From NCBI GenBank assembly GCA_949291545.1, contig CASEWB010000003.1, positions 1 to 60,301 of the forward strand: a stretch of 60,301 nucleotides of DNA, in the 5' to 3' direction. This document shows, one piece after another, positions 8,731-16,411 of the stretch (the first letter of the stretch is position 1; every line of letters begins with the position of its first letter). Source of the stretch: an uncultured bacterium (GTDB lineage Bacteria > Elusimicrobiota > Elusimicrobia > Elusimicrobiales > Elusimicrobiaceae). A model generated the notes under the pieces. It saw only the letters and a list, made by a program, of their open reading frames with translations. It searched no databases and had not been told where the DNA came from. A program made the translations under genes and the position numbers.

Positions 8731-10134
8731 TCAATACGGTGTGATTTCATCTTGAGTACAGCGATCTCCATAGTTTACACACCGTACTCTTTGTACATAG
8801 CCATGATACGCGTTATGATTGCTGCTCCACCCAGCAAACGGGCAGGAATACGAATAAACGCACAGTGTCCCCTGATGAGACATATTCAAACGTACGCCGG
8901 GTTTAATACTAGCAGGACATCGTGAGGTCCCTGCCGCATTATCACAATCCGTCTTTCCAAATATGTCACTGTAATGGAATTCTTGCCTAGGTGCTAATTC
9001 TACGCGACAACAGTTATACTTATTATCTTCCGAGCTCCCGCTTGAATCCGGGCGGTCCGGGAGGACCGGTTTTTGGCCGGTGCAGGCGTATTTTTTAAAT
9101 CCGCCGGAAATCCAGGATATGTTGGCATTGTAAACTTCCTGGCAATATTCGGTGTCGCACTTGCCGGCAGACGCACGGACTACCGTGGAACCCATACCCA
9201 ATACGCTGGAGCAGGCCGCCGCGCCATACAACGAGCCTAAACCTTCCACATAGCCGGCGTTTTTGCCGGTAGCGCACACATATTCGGTGGAGTTATCGCC
9301 GTATTTTTTCAAAATACAAGCGGCAAAATCCGTCACACCCTCGGCGCAGCAATCTTCGTCTTCTTCTTTATTTTCTTCGTCGCATTCTTGCTGCGTTTTG
9401 CTGCAGGTGCTCCAATCGCCCGGGACCCACTGGCCAGTGCTTGTATCGCAAGTAACCGTACGCGTTTGCGTACCGCAAGTGTTGCACGATTGGGTTTCGG
9501 TCGGTTTGGTGCCGGTGCATTCGCACGAGCAGTCACCGCTCCACGCGCCCGTTTCCCAAACGCCCGTAGAGGTGTTGCACGTTACTGTGCGGGTTTGCGT
9601 ACCGCAGCCGTTGGAGCAGCTTTGCGTATTGGAAGGACGAGGTTCGGCACAATCTTTCACATCGGTATCTTCATCCGTATCTTCGCCCTGGCATTCCACC
9701 CCGCTCAAATAATCCGCGCGGCTGCGCAGCGAAGAGCAAGAGGGATAATCTTTATTTAATTTGGCACATTCTTCTTCGTTTTCGCAACACAAACGCCCAT
9801 CTTGGTAAGAGGGCATTTCCAACGTATAGCCATATTTGCCTTTGCTATGTGCTTTAATACCCGTAGCGGTGGCAACATAAGTAAAATTTTTGGTGTCGGT
9901 GTGCGGAATAATTTCCGATAACTGGGATAAATCCTGCAGATAATTCTTATCCAATGCACAGCGCTTTTCCTGCTCGGTGCGCACGGCGGCCATCATTTCT
10001 TCCGCTTCAGTGGTTTTGCGGGTTTCGATTACTTTGTTGAACTTAGGCAACACCACTGCAGACAATACACCAATCACAATGACCACGACCAACAGTTCCG
10101 TCAATGTGAAAGCTTGCTTCTTTTTACAACGCAT
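8731..10134 (-). CDS. Large type IV pilin-like protein with TSP1-like repeats
   Basis: The 467-residue protein starts with a class III prepilin signal (RCKKKQA/FTLTELL, Glu at +5). The -1 residue is Ala rather than the usual Gly. A hydrophobic stalk helix follows. Residues about 45-160 form a globular domain with paired cysteines (LCCENEEEC). Residues about 162-245 hold two thrombospondin-type-1-like units, each with CGTQTRTVTC and a GxWSxC-type Trp/Cys pattern. The C-terminal 200 residues are Cys-rich. It is probably an exported, disulfide-rich pilin used in adhesion, which is inference. The gene is monocistronic with a long structured leader. A second, frameshifted copy lies at 19489-20791, and the two are nearly identical in DNA over the leader and the first 60 or so codons. 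Confidence 0.85.
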   Translation of the reverse strand: MRCKKKQAFTLTELLVVVIVIGVLSAVVLPKFNKVIETRKTTEAEEMMAAVRTEQEKRCALDKNYLQDLSQLSEIIPHTDTKNFTYVATATGIKAHSKGKYGYTLEMPSYQDGRLCCENEEECAKLNKDYPSCSSLRSRADYLSGVECQGEDTDEDTDVKDCAEPRPSNTQSCSNGCGTQTRTVTCNTSTGVWETGAWSGDCSCECTGTKPTETQSCNTCGTQTRTVTCDTSTGQWVPGDWSTCSKTQQECDEENKEEDEDCCAEGVTDFAACILKKYGDNSTEYVCATGKNAGYVEGLGSLYGAAACSSVLGMGSTVVRASAGKCDTEYCQEVYNANISWISGGFKKYACTGQKPVLPDRPDSSGSSEDNKYNCCRVELAPRQEFHYSDIFGKTDCDNAAGTSRCPASIKPGVRLNMSHQGTLCVYSYSCPFAGWSSNHNAYHGYVQRVRCVNYGDRCTQDEITPY

Positions 10135-10252
10135 ACTTCCTCCTCTTATTTAAATAACTGGGGGCATAAAAAATTACGCCCCCGTTCCTTTCTGTCTGTT
10201 GGTGTATGAGGAGGGACAGAAAGAAGCTTTAAAGCTTCAAAACCGGGGCGTA
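10135..10252 (-). promoter_or_regulatory. Structured mRNA leader (candidate cis-regulatory RNA), copy 1
   Basis: Read on the pilin strand, the leader begins UACGCCCC (10252-10245), which pairs perfectly over 8 bp with GGGGCGUA (10182-10175). Inside are the 16-nt palindrome GAAGCTTTAAAGCTTC (10238-10223) and a 9-bp hairpin, CTTTCTGTC/GACAGAAAG (10223-10215 with 10196-10188). That hairpin's loop contains CCTCCTC (10214-10208), exactly complementary to the Shine-Dalgarno GAGGAGG (10145-10139). A competing hairpin GGGGGC/GCCCCC (10183-10178 with 10165-10160) would break the closing helix. The same sequence recurs upstream of the other TSP1-like pilin. Confidence 0.6.
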
Positions 10253-10598
10253 ATAAAACGAAATAAGCCTAAGCAGTCCCTCCGCGTACTCGCCGACAAA
10301 GTCACTGTATCAAAAAAAAAAAACGAGTCAAGAGTCACGCTTGACTCTTTTTTATTCACAGCAGCAGGAACGACTTATACTAATAATGTAGCCTTTAAAA
10401 CAAGAGAAATCACTTTTATTTTTTCATAAAAACCCGTTGCGTCTCTTTTAATCTATTCTGCCTAAGCTATAACAACACTTTGTGGGAGCTCTCCGCCGGA
10501 AAAACTGTTTAAAAAATTATCGGCAACAGCGCACGCAAACTTTGCTAAAATAAATGAAATTATAAAAGAAAAAATCTGCAGTAAAAAGGAGAAAAATT
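10253..10598. other. Divergent intergenic region
   Basis: The gap between the pilin leader and serC contains the poly-T pilin promoter (10304-10331). It also contains an 8-bp inverted repeat, GAGTCAAG/CTTGACTC (10325-10347), followed by T6, which overlaps that promoter's -35. No plus-strand gene precedes it. Nothing else was recognised up to the serC ribosome-binding site AAAAGGAG (about 10584-10591). Confidence 0.5.
10304..10331 (-). promoter_or_regulatory. Candidate poly-T-spacer promoter of TSP1-like pilin 1
   Basis: On the minus strand: -35 TTGACT (10331-10326), a 16-nt spacer dominated by 12 consecutive T, and -10 TACAGT (10309-10304). Transcription would start near 10297, giving a leader of about 163 nt. 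Related elements precede the other two pilin genes with T-run lengths of 8 and 12. Confidence 0.5.
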
Positions 10599-11771
10599 AT
10601 GAGTATTAAATTAGACGCGAGCAAACTGCCCGCCTCCACTTTTACATGCGGCCCCAGCCAGGGTCACCCGGTTATCCGCGAAACGCCCGTCTGCAAAACC
10701 CAGTTTGAACGCAGCCACCGCGCCAAAGATATTTCTACCGACGGCTTATACAAAGAAGCCACCGAAAATTTACGCCAATTATTATCCCTGCCGGCGGACT
10801 ATACCGTCATTTTCTTTTTAGGCGGAGCCACCCCGGCGATGGACGCCATTATCTGGAGTTTAACGAAAAATTCCCTTTCCGGTTTATCTTTTGGGGCGTT
10901 TTCCAAATTATGGACGAAAAAAATCGCTTCGCGTCTGGAAGCCAATGTGGTCCGTTCTATCCGCGAAGCCGGCGAAAATGAATTCTTCCCGAAAGAAAAG
11001 CCCGACTACAACGCCAGTTTGGTAGTGCTAACCCCCAACGAAACGTCTACCGGAACGCAAATTCCCGACGAATATTTGGAAGAAGCTTGGAAATCCAAAG
11101 GCGAAGATACCCTGATCGCCTGGGACTGCACGTCCTGCGCGGGTGGACGGAATTTGCCGCAAAACAAATTTGACGTGATGGTGTTTTCCATGCAAAAATG
11201 CTTTGGCGTGGGCGGCGGATCCAGCGTGATTATTTTAAGCCCGGCGGCCGTCAAACGCTTGGAAGAAGTAAAAAAATACCGCACCATTCCTTATGCGCTG
11301 GATTTATCGGAAGCCGCCGCCAAAGCGCAAGAAAAATGCCAAACGGTCAACACGCCCTCCACCACCAATATTTGGATGTTTAACGAAGCCTGCAAATGGA
11401 TGAACGAAAACGGCGGCTTAAAAGCCATGGACGCCCTCTGCCGCCAACACGCCCAATATTTGCTGGACTGGGCGGCAAAAACGGACTATCTGGCCCCGCT
11501 GATTAAGGACGAAAAATTCCGCTCCTACACCACGCTTACGCTGGAAGTGACGGACCCCGCCATCAAAGACGCCGACATCTCCGCCGCCTTAAAAGCCACC
11601 GGGCTGGCCAACTTGGCCGACGGCATTAAAAAATATTCTTCCGTAAAACAAAATTCGCTACGCATTGCGTGCTTCCCGTTTGTGGACATACACGGCACCA
11701 GCGAATACCAAAAATTAACTGCCGCGGTGGACGAAATCGTCCGCCAGCTGCGCCAGGAGGCCGCCAAATGA
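10599..11771 (+). CDS. serC: Phosphoserine aminotransferase
   Basis: The 390-residue class V aminotransferase converts 3-phosphohydroxypyruvate and glutamate to O-phosphoserine, with PLP as cofactor. The probable PLP lysine is in VFSMQKCFGVGGG (about residue 200), after a conserved AWDCTSCAGG segment with the PLP-binding Asp. GGATP and PNETSTGT motifs match the family. The start is fixed by a strong AAAAGGAG ribosome-binding site. It is first in a serC-serA-DUF1015 operon and overlaps serA by 4 bp. Confidence 0.92.
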   Translation: MSIKLDASKLPASTFTCGPSQGHPVIRETPVCKTQFERSHRAKDISTDGLYKEATENLRQLLSLPADYTVIFFLGGATPAMDAIIWSLTKNSLSGLSFGAFSKLWTKKIASRLEANVVRSIREAGENEFFPKEKPDYNASLVVLTPNETSTGTQIPDEYLEEAWKSKGEDTLIAWDCTSCAGGRNLPQNKFDVMVFSMQKCFGVGGGSSVIILSPAAVKRLEEVKKYRTIPYALDLSEAAAKAQEKCQTVNTPSTTNIWMFNEACKWMNENGGLKAMDALCRQHAQYLLDWAAKTDYLAPLIKDEKFRSYTTLTLEVTDPAIKDADISAALKATGLANLADGIKKYSSVKQNSLRIACFPFVDIHGTSEYQKLTAAVDEIVRQLRQEAAK

Positions 11772-12721
11772 ACATTTTAATTGCGGACAAATTCCCCGCC
11801 CATTGGAAAGAGGTCCTCGCCAAGCAGGGCCATAAAATTACCGACAACCCCGCTCTGGACGAAAACTCCCTCCCCGCCGCCATTGCGGATAACGAAGTGC
11901 TTATCGTGCGCAGCACCAAAGTGCCTGCCGCGGTAATTGACGCCGGCAAGCATTTAAAACTCATTATCCGCGCCGGCGCCGGGTACGATACGATTGACAT
12001 CTCCCACGCCGCCCAAAAAGGCGTGGCTGTGTGCAACTGCCCGGGCACGAACTCCATTGCCGTGGCGGAGCTGGCCATGGGGCTGATGCTGGCGCTGGAC
12101 CGCCGTCTGGTGCACAACACGCGCGATTTGCAAAACGGCATTTGGAACAAATCCGAATACAGCAAAGCCAAAGGCATTTTTGGGCGCACGCTGGGCATTA
12201 TTGGGCTGGGCAACATCGGCAAAGAAGTCGCCAAACGCGCCCAGGCCTTCGGTATGAAAGTAGTAACCTACGACCCCTACGATAAGCCGGAAATATTTAC
12301 CGAACTGCATATCACGCCCGAGCCGGACATCTATACTTTGGCCGGTTTGTGCGACGTTATTACCGTTCACTTGCCCGACACGCCCCAAACACACGGGCTG
12401 TTTAACAAAAAATTCTTCGACGCTATGAAACCCGGCGCCACGTTTATCAACACGGCCCGCGGCGGATTGGTTGTTACGCAAGACTTGGTAGACGCCATGA
12501 AAACCAAACAAATCCGCGCCGCTTTGGACGTATACGAAACCGAGCCCAAAGCCAACGACAAAGTGTTCAACTTTGCACCGTTCCAAGGAGTGGAAAATTT
12601 TTACGGTACGCACCACATTGGCGCCAGCACCGACCAAGCGCAGGACGCCGTAGCCCAACGCGCGGTGGACATTATTGGCGAATACGCCGCCACGGGCAAA
12701 TTCTTATTTCGGGTGAACTAA
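11768..12721 (+). CDS. serA: D-3-phosphoglycerate dehydrogenase (short type)
   Basis: The 317-residue 2-hydroxyacid dehydrogenase makes the first committed step of serine synthesis. It has the NAD-binding GLGNIG motif (about residues 146-151), the catalytic Arg in NTARGG, a Glu in the ETEP region and the His in THHIGAST. It lacks the C-terminal ACT domain of long SerA enzymes, so serine feedback is not expected. The ATG at 11768 overlaps the serC stop as ATGA. Its own stop overlaps the next start as TAATG, which indicates translational coupling across all three genes. Confidence 0.92.
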   Translation: MNILIADKFPAHWKEVLAKQGHKITDNPALDENSLPAAIADNEVLIVRSTKVPAAVIDAGKHLKLIIRAGAGYDTIDISHAAQKGVAVCNCPGTNSIAVAELAMGLMLALDRRLVHNTRDLQNGIWNKSEYSKAKGIFGRTLGIIGLGNIGKEVAKRAQAFGMKVVTYDPYDKPEIFTELHITPEPDIYTLAGLCDVITVHLPDTPQTHGLFNKKFFDAMKPGATFINTARGGLVVTQDLVDAMKTKQIRAALDVYETEPKANDKVFNFAPFQGVENFYGTHHIGASTDQAQDAVAQRAVDIIGEYAATGKFLFRVN

Positions 12722-13962
12722 TGGCTACGATTAAACCTTTTCGGGGCTTTCGCCCCGCCGGGCACGCGGACAAAATTGCCTGCCCGCCTTACGACGTGCT
12801 AAACTCCGCCGAGGCGCGCCAAATGGCCGCCGGGAATGAGCACTCCTTCTTGCATATAGACAAGCCGGAAATTGACCTGCCGGAAGATACCGACCTCTAC
12901 GCGCCGGAAGTGTACCAAAAAGCCAAAGAAAATTTGGAACGCTCTATCCAAACCGGCGTGCTCAAGCAGGACGCGAAAGACTGCTTTTACCTCTACGCAC
13001 AAACGATGGACGGCCGCACCCAATACGGGCTGGTGGCCGCCGCTTCGTGCGACGAGTACGACAAAGGCATCGTACGCAAGCACGAGCTGACCCGCAAGGA
13101 TAAAGAGGAAGACCGCACCCGCCATATTTCCGCCCTGTCGGCTACCACCGGCCCCGTGTTTTTGACGTATCCGGACCGCAAGGATATCAACGAAAAAATA
13201 GCCGAAATTGCGGCGGAATTCCCGGTGTATGACTTTACGGCGGACGACGGCATAAAACACACCCTGTGGGTGATTGACGCTCCCGCGGACATTAAGTTCT
13301 TGATGGACGCGTTTGCGCAAATTCCCACGCTCTACATTGCCGACGGGCACCACCGTTCCGCCGCAGCGGCCAATGTGGCCCGCCAGCGCAAGGCGCATAA
13401 CCCCAAGCATACGGGGCAGGAAAAATACAACTTCTTTTTGAGTGTTATTTTCCCCGCCGGGCAGCTGTATGTAATGGATTACAACCGCCTGGTGAAAGAC
13501 TTAAACGGACTGACGAGCGAAACATTTTTGAAAAAAATTTCTGAGAAATTTGACGTAGCCCCTACCGGCTTGGAAAAACCGCAAAAACGCCACGAATTTG
13601 GCATGTACTTGGACGGCAAATGGTACACGCTGAGAGCCAAAAAAGGTTCGTTTGACGCGGCCGACCCGGTGGCCGCACTGGACGTGAGCATCTTACAGGA
13701 AAACCTGCTGGCGCCTGTACTGGGCATTGGGGACCCTCGCACCGACAAGCGCATCGATTTCGTGGGCGGAATACGCGGCATCGGCGAGCTTAAAAAGCGG
13801 GTGGACAGCGGAGCATGGAAAGTGGCGTTTTCGATGTTCCCTACCTCGATGGAAGAACTAATGAAAGTGGCCGACGCGCACAAAATTATGCCGCCCAAAT
13901 CCACTTGGTTCGAACCGAAGCTCAGAAGCGGGCTGGTGGTTTATAAATACGAAAACAAATAA
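12721..13962 (+). CDS. DUF1015 family protein with DGHHR motif, serine operon
   Basis: The 413-residue protein belongs to DUF1015 (IKPFRGFRP start, PPYDVL near residue 21). The core motif YIADGHHRSAAA (DGHHR at residues 208-212) resembles the GHHR-type motif of the ParB/sulfiredoxin fold, which includes the archaeal ADP-dependent free-serine kinase SerK. The gene is translationally coupled to serA and serC, so a role in serine or phosphoserine metabolism is likely. No serB-like phosphatase is in the operon. A specific reaction is not established. Confidence 0.8.
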   Translation: MATIKPFRGFRPAGHADKIACPPYDVLNSAEARQMAAGNEHSFLHIDKPEIDLPEDTDLYAPEVYQKAKENLERSIQTGVLKQDAKDCFYLYAQTMDGRTQYGLVAAASCDEYDKGIVRKHELTRKDKEEDRTRHISALSATTGPVFLTYPDRKDINEKIAEIAAEFPVYDFTADDGIKHTLWVIDAPADIKFLMDAFAQIPTLYIADGHHRSAAAANVARQRKAHNPKHTGQEKYNFFLSVIFPAGQLYVMDYNRLVKDLNGLTSETFLKKISEKFDVAPTGLEKPQKRHEFGMYLDGKWYTLRAKKGSFDAADPVAALDVSILQENLLAPVLGIGDPRTDKRIDFVGGIRGIGELKKRVDSGAWKVAFSMFPTSMEELMKVADAHKIMPPKSTWFEPKLRSGLVVYKYENK

Positions 13963-13974
13963 CTTATGCAACAG

Positions 13975-14009
13975 AAAAACGCCCCGGACAAATATCCGGG
14001 GCGTTTTTT
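13975..14009. terminator. Bidirectional terminator
   Basis: ACGCCCCGGA/TCCGGGGCGT stem with A and T runs, between the convergent serine operon and era. Confidence 0.85.
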
Positions 14010-14023
14010 AGCGTTCCAACAGA

Positions 14024-14935
14024 TTATTTTTCGTCACGCACGATGTAGCCAAATTCTTCCAGCATTTTTGTATCGTTGCGCCAGTTGGGCGATACCACTA
14101 CATTGAGTTCCAACCGATATTTGCGGCCTAAAAATTCTTCAATGCGTTTTTGGGCGCGTTTTCTCAGTTCGGCAATTGCACTGCCGCCTTTGCCGATAAT
14201 AATGGGTTTTTGGCTTTCGCGCTCTACATGAATGTTAGCGCGGATATAGTTTTTGGGGCCCAAATCTTCGGTAAATTTTTCAATTTCTACATAAGTGCTG
14301 TACGGCACTTCTTTTTTGTACAGGAGGAAAATCTGCTCGCGGATAAATTCCGCCACATAAAACCGTTCCCAGCGGTCCGTCCACTGGCCGGGCGGGAAAT
14401 ACGCCGGGCTGTGTGGCATAGCGGCGATAACAGCCTGTTTTAAAGCGTCCGTGCCCGTGCCGTTTGCGGCGCAAATGCGGAACGATTTTTCTATTTTCAA
14501 ATCCGCCTTTACACGCGCTTCCAACGCGTCCAATGCGGCATCGTCGGGCACCAAATCGATTTTATTAATGGCCAGGAAAATGGGACAATAAACGGTTTTT
14601 AATTTTTCCACCAATTGGGCGTTTAAAGCGTAATCGGCCGAAGCGTCCACCAAAAAAACTACCAAGTCCGCGTCCTCGCGCACGGCACGGTCCACACAGC
14701 CCACCATTGTTTGCTGGAGCTTGTACTGCGCCGTCAGAAAACCGGGGGTATCCACAAACACCACTTGGTAATCTTCCCCTTCCGCAATCGCCAAAATATT
14801 TTGGCGCGTGGTTTGGGGTTTGTTTGTTACGGCGGATAACAACCCGCCGGCTAAATTGTTGAGCAAGGTGGATTTGCCGGCGTTGGGCAAACCGGCCAGC
14901 ACCGCAAAACCGCTTTTAAAGTTTTTATCGTCCAT
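14024..14935 (-). CDS. era: GTPase Era
   Basis: The 303-residue protein has GLPNAGKST (G1), a T in the QTTR switch region, DTPGF (G3) and NKID (G4). A C-terminal KH RNA-binding domain carries the IIIGKGGSAI loop. Era binds the 3' end of 16S rRNA during small-subunit maturation. I chose the ATG at 14935 (MDDKNFKSGF). The longer frame extends into the divergent dipeptidase gene and lacks family similarity. No strong Shine-Dalgarno sequence precedes it. Confidence 0.93.
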   Translation of the reverse strand: MDDKNFKSGFAVLAGLPNAGKSTLLNNLAGGLLSAVTNKPQTTRQNILAIAEGEDYQVVFVDTPGFLTAQYKLQQTMVGCVDRAVREDADLVVFLVDASADYALNAQLVEKLKTVYCPIFLAINKIDLVPDDAALDALEARVKADLKIEKSFRICAANGTGTDALKQAVIAAMPHSPAYFPPGQWTDRWERFYVAEFIREQIFLLYKKEVPYSTYVEIEKFTEDLGPKNYIRANIHVERESQKPIIIGKGGSAIAELRKRAQKRIEEFLGRKYRLELNVVVSPNWRNDTKMLEEFGYIVRDEK

Positions 14936-14994
14936 AGATGTATTGTACTTATTTTTGCTCCCTTCGCCAACGCACAAACTGCTATACTGGAAAT

Positions 14995-15723
14995 ATGAAA
15001 CGCCGCTTACTTTCCCTTTTGTTGCTAGGGAGCCTCCTGCTGTGGGGCTGGCCTGCTTGGGCCGCACCAGCCAAGGAAGCCCCTGCCCCACAAACCTCGG
15101 CCCCGGCCACCCGCACGGAGCCTGCCCTTCCCGCGCAGTCCGTCGCACCCGTCCCCGCCGAACAACGCCTCCGGCAAGCCGGGCTTGTGGATATGGCAAG
15201 CTATCCGGGCCTGCGGGTTTTTGTCCGCCTGTGCTACGCCACAAAAAACAATTTTACGGGTAAAAAAATATACGATTCCCCCCGCTGTTACCTGCACCAA
15301 GACGCCGCCCAAGCCCTAGCCCAAGCCGCCCGGCTGGCCGCCGCCGAAAAAGAACCGTTCACGTTTTGCCTGTGGGATTGCTACCGCCCGCAGGACGCCC
15401 ACCAAAAACTGTGGGACGCCGCCCCCAACCCCAGCTATGTGGCTCCCCCCAAAAAAGGTTCCCGCCACAGCCGCGGTATGGCGGTGGATTTAACTCCCTG
15501 CGATTTTGACGGCAACCCACTGCCTATGCCCACGGATTTTGACGATTTCTCCCCCCGCGCGCATATGGATTTTTACGACTTGCCGCCCGACATTTTAAAC
15601 CGCCGCGAAACGCTCAAAAAAATTATGACCGCCGCCGGCTTTACCTACACCCGCACCGAATGGTGGCACTTTGACAAAACCGGCTGGAAACAAAAACCGC
15701 TTTTAAATCTTCCCCTCCCTTAA
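14995..15723 (+). CDS. ddpX: Exported D-alanyl-D-alanine dipeptidase (VanX/DdpX, M15D)
   Basis: The 242-residue protein has a signal peptide (LLSLLLLGSLLLWGWPAWA) and a Pro/Ala-rich linker (residues about 22-58). The M15D metallopeptidase domain has zinc ligands in SRHSRGMAVD (about 160-169) and EWWHF (about 222-226), plus the conserved YRP. Such enzymes cleave D-Ala-D-Ala. Here a cell-wall recycling role in the periplasm is more likely than vancomycin resistance, because no vanH, vanA or ligase is present. It is divergent from era with a 59-bp gap. Confidence 0.88.
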   Translation: MKRRLLSLLLLGSLLLWGWPAWAAPAKEAPAPQTSAPATRTEPALPAQSVAPVPAEQRLRQAGLVDMASYPGLRVFVRLCYATKNNFTGKKIYDSPRCYLHQDAAQALAQAARLAAAEKEPFTFCLWDCYRPQDAHQKLWDAAPNPSYVAPPKKGSRHSRGMAVDLTPCDFDGNPLPMPTDFDDFSPRAHMDFYDLPPDILNRRETLKKIMTAAGFTYTRTEWWHFDKTGWKQKPLLNLPLP

Positions 15724-15765
15724 CCCCGGCCTGCCGCCCGGCGGGGGCTCTTGCACGCCTTGCAT

Positions 15766-15794
15766 AAAAAAACCTCCCTTGCGGGAGGTTTTTA
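15766..15794. terminator. Bidirectional terminator
   Basis: AAAAACCTCCC/GGGAGGTTTTT hairpin between convergent genes. Confidence 0.85.
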
Positions 15795-15810
15795 TTAGGT
15801 GTTATTAGAT

Positions 15811-16323
15811 TTACTCGGTAATATAGCTTTCCAAAATTTCGCCGAAATAGAACATATGGTAATCGTTAATTTCCTTGTTGTACCACAATTCATTAAGCGC
15901 TTTGTTCAGGTTGTCCTTGCCCATCAAACGGCTGTACACCACCGAACATTCAAAATGCATACCGGGCACGTCCAATACCGGAGTGGCAATCTGCAAAGAT
16001 TTGCGGGTTTTTAAACCGCTGGCGGCCAGCTTGTCCATATTCCGGCCGGATTTGGTTCCGCAAATGGAAATAGCCTGCGGCAAGTCCACATAAGGTATGG
16101 TAACGGTAAACTCGTGCGATTTTTCTATCATGTCATAGGTAAAGCGGTTTTGGCGCACCATCGCGCTAAAAATGGGCAGCCGCCACATAATGCCTAAATT
16201 GCCCCAACCGATAACCATCGTATTGATTTTATTGCCGGATTTCGTTGTTAAAAAAGCGCCTTTGGAAAGAATTTCCAAATTTTTCTGCGCGTTAAAATTA
16301 TACGGTACTTTTTGCATATTCAC
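15811..16323 (-). CDS. Flavin reductase-like FMN-binding protein
   Basis: The 170-residue protein resembles the flavin reductase-like split-barrel family. It has the N-terminal FLTT segment, the MVIGWGNLGIMWRLPIF region that normally contacts FMN, and a C-terminal YHMFYFGEI. The substrate is unknown. It lies downstream of trxB on the same strand with an 88-bp gap, so it may share NADPH/redox function, but the gap leaves co-transcription uncertain. Confidence 0.8.
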   Translation of the reverse strand: MNMQKVPYNFNAQKNLEILSKGAFLTTKSGNKINTMVIGWGNLGIMWRLPIFSAMVRQNRFTYDMIEKSHEFTVTIPYVDLPQAISICGTKSGRNMDKLAASGLKTRKSLQIATPVLDVPGMHFECSVVYSRLMGKDNLNKALNELWYNKEINDYHMFYFGEILESYITE

Positions 16324-16411
16324 TCCTCTCCCTCTCTATTATAGTCCCCGGAGGTCCGCTTTTCAAGGCGAAGAATGGGTTACCCGCAGCTTGCGGCAGG
16401 GCCCGGGCAAC

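Noticed and set aside
10325..10353. GAGTCAAG/CTTGACTC hairpin with T6 as a terminator
   Set aside because: No transcript needs ending there, since the flanking genes diverge. One arm coincides with the -35 of the poly-T promoter, so I treat it as promoter context.
14936..15244. N-terminal extension of Era by 103 residues
   Set aside because: It would run through the coding region of the divergent dipeptidase and has no Era-like sequence.
14995..15723. Vancomycin-resistance cassette
   Set aside because: The dipeptidase is VanX-like, but no vanH, vanA, vanR or vanS neighbour exists and it has its own signal peptide, so wall recycling is likelier.
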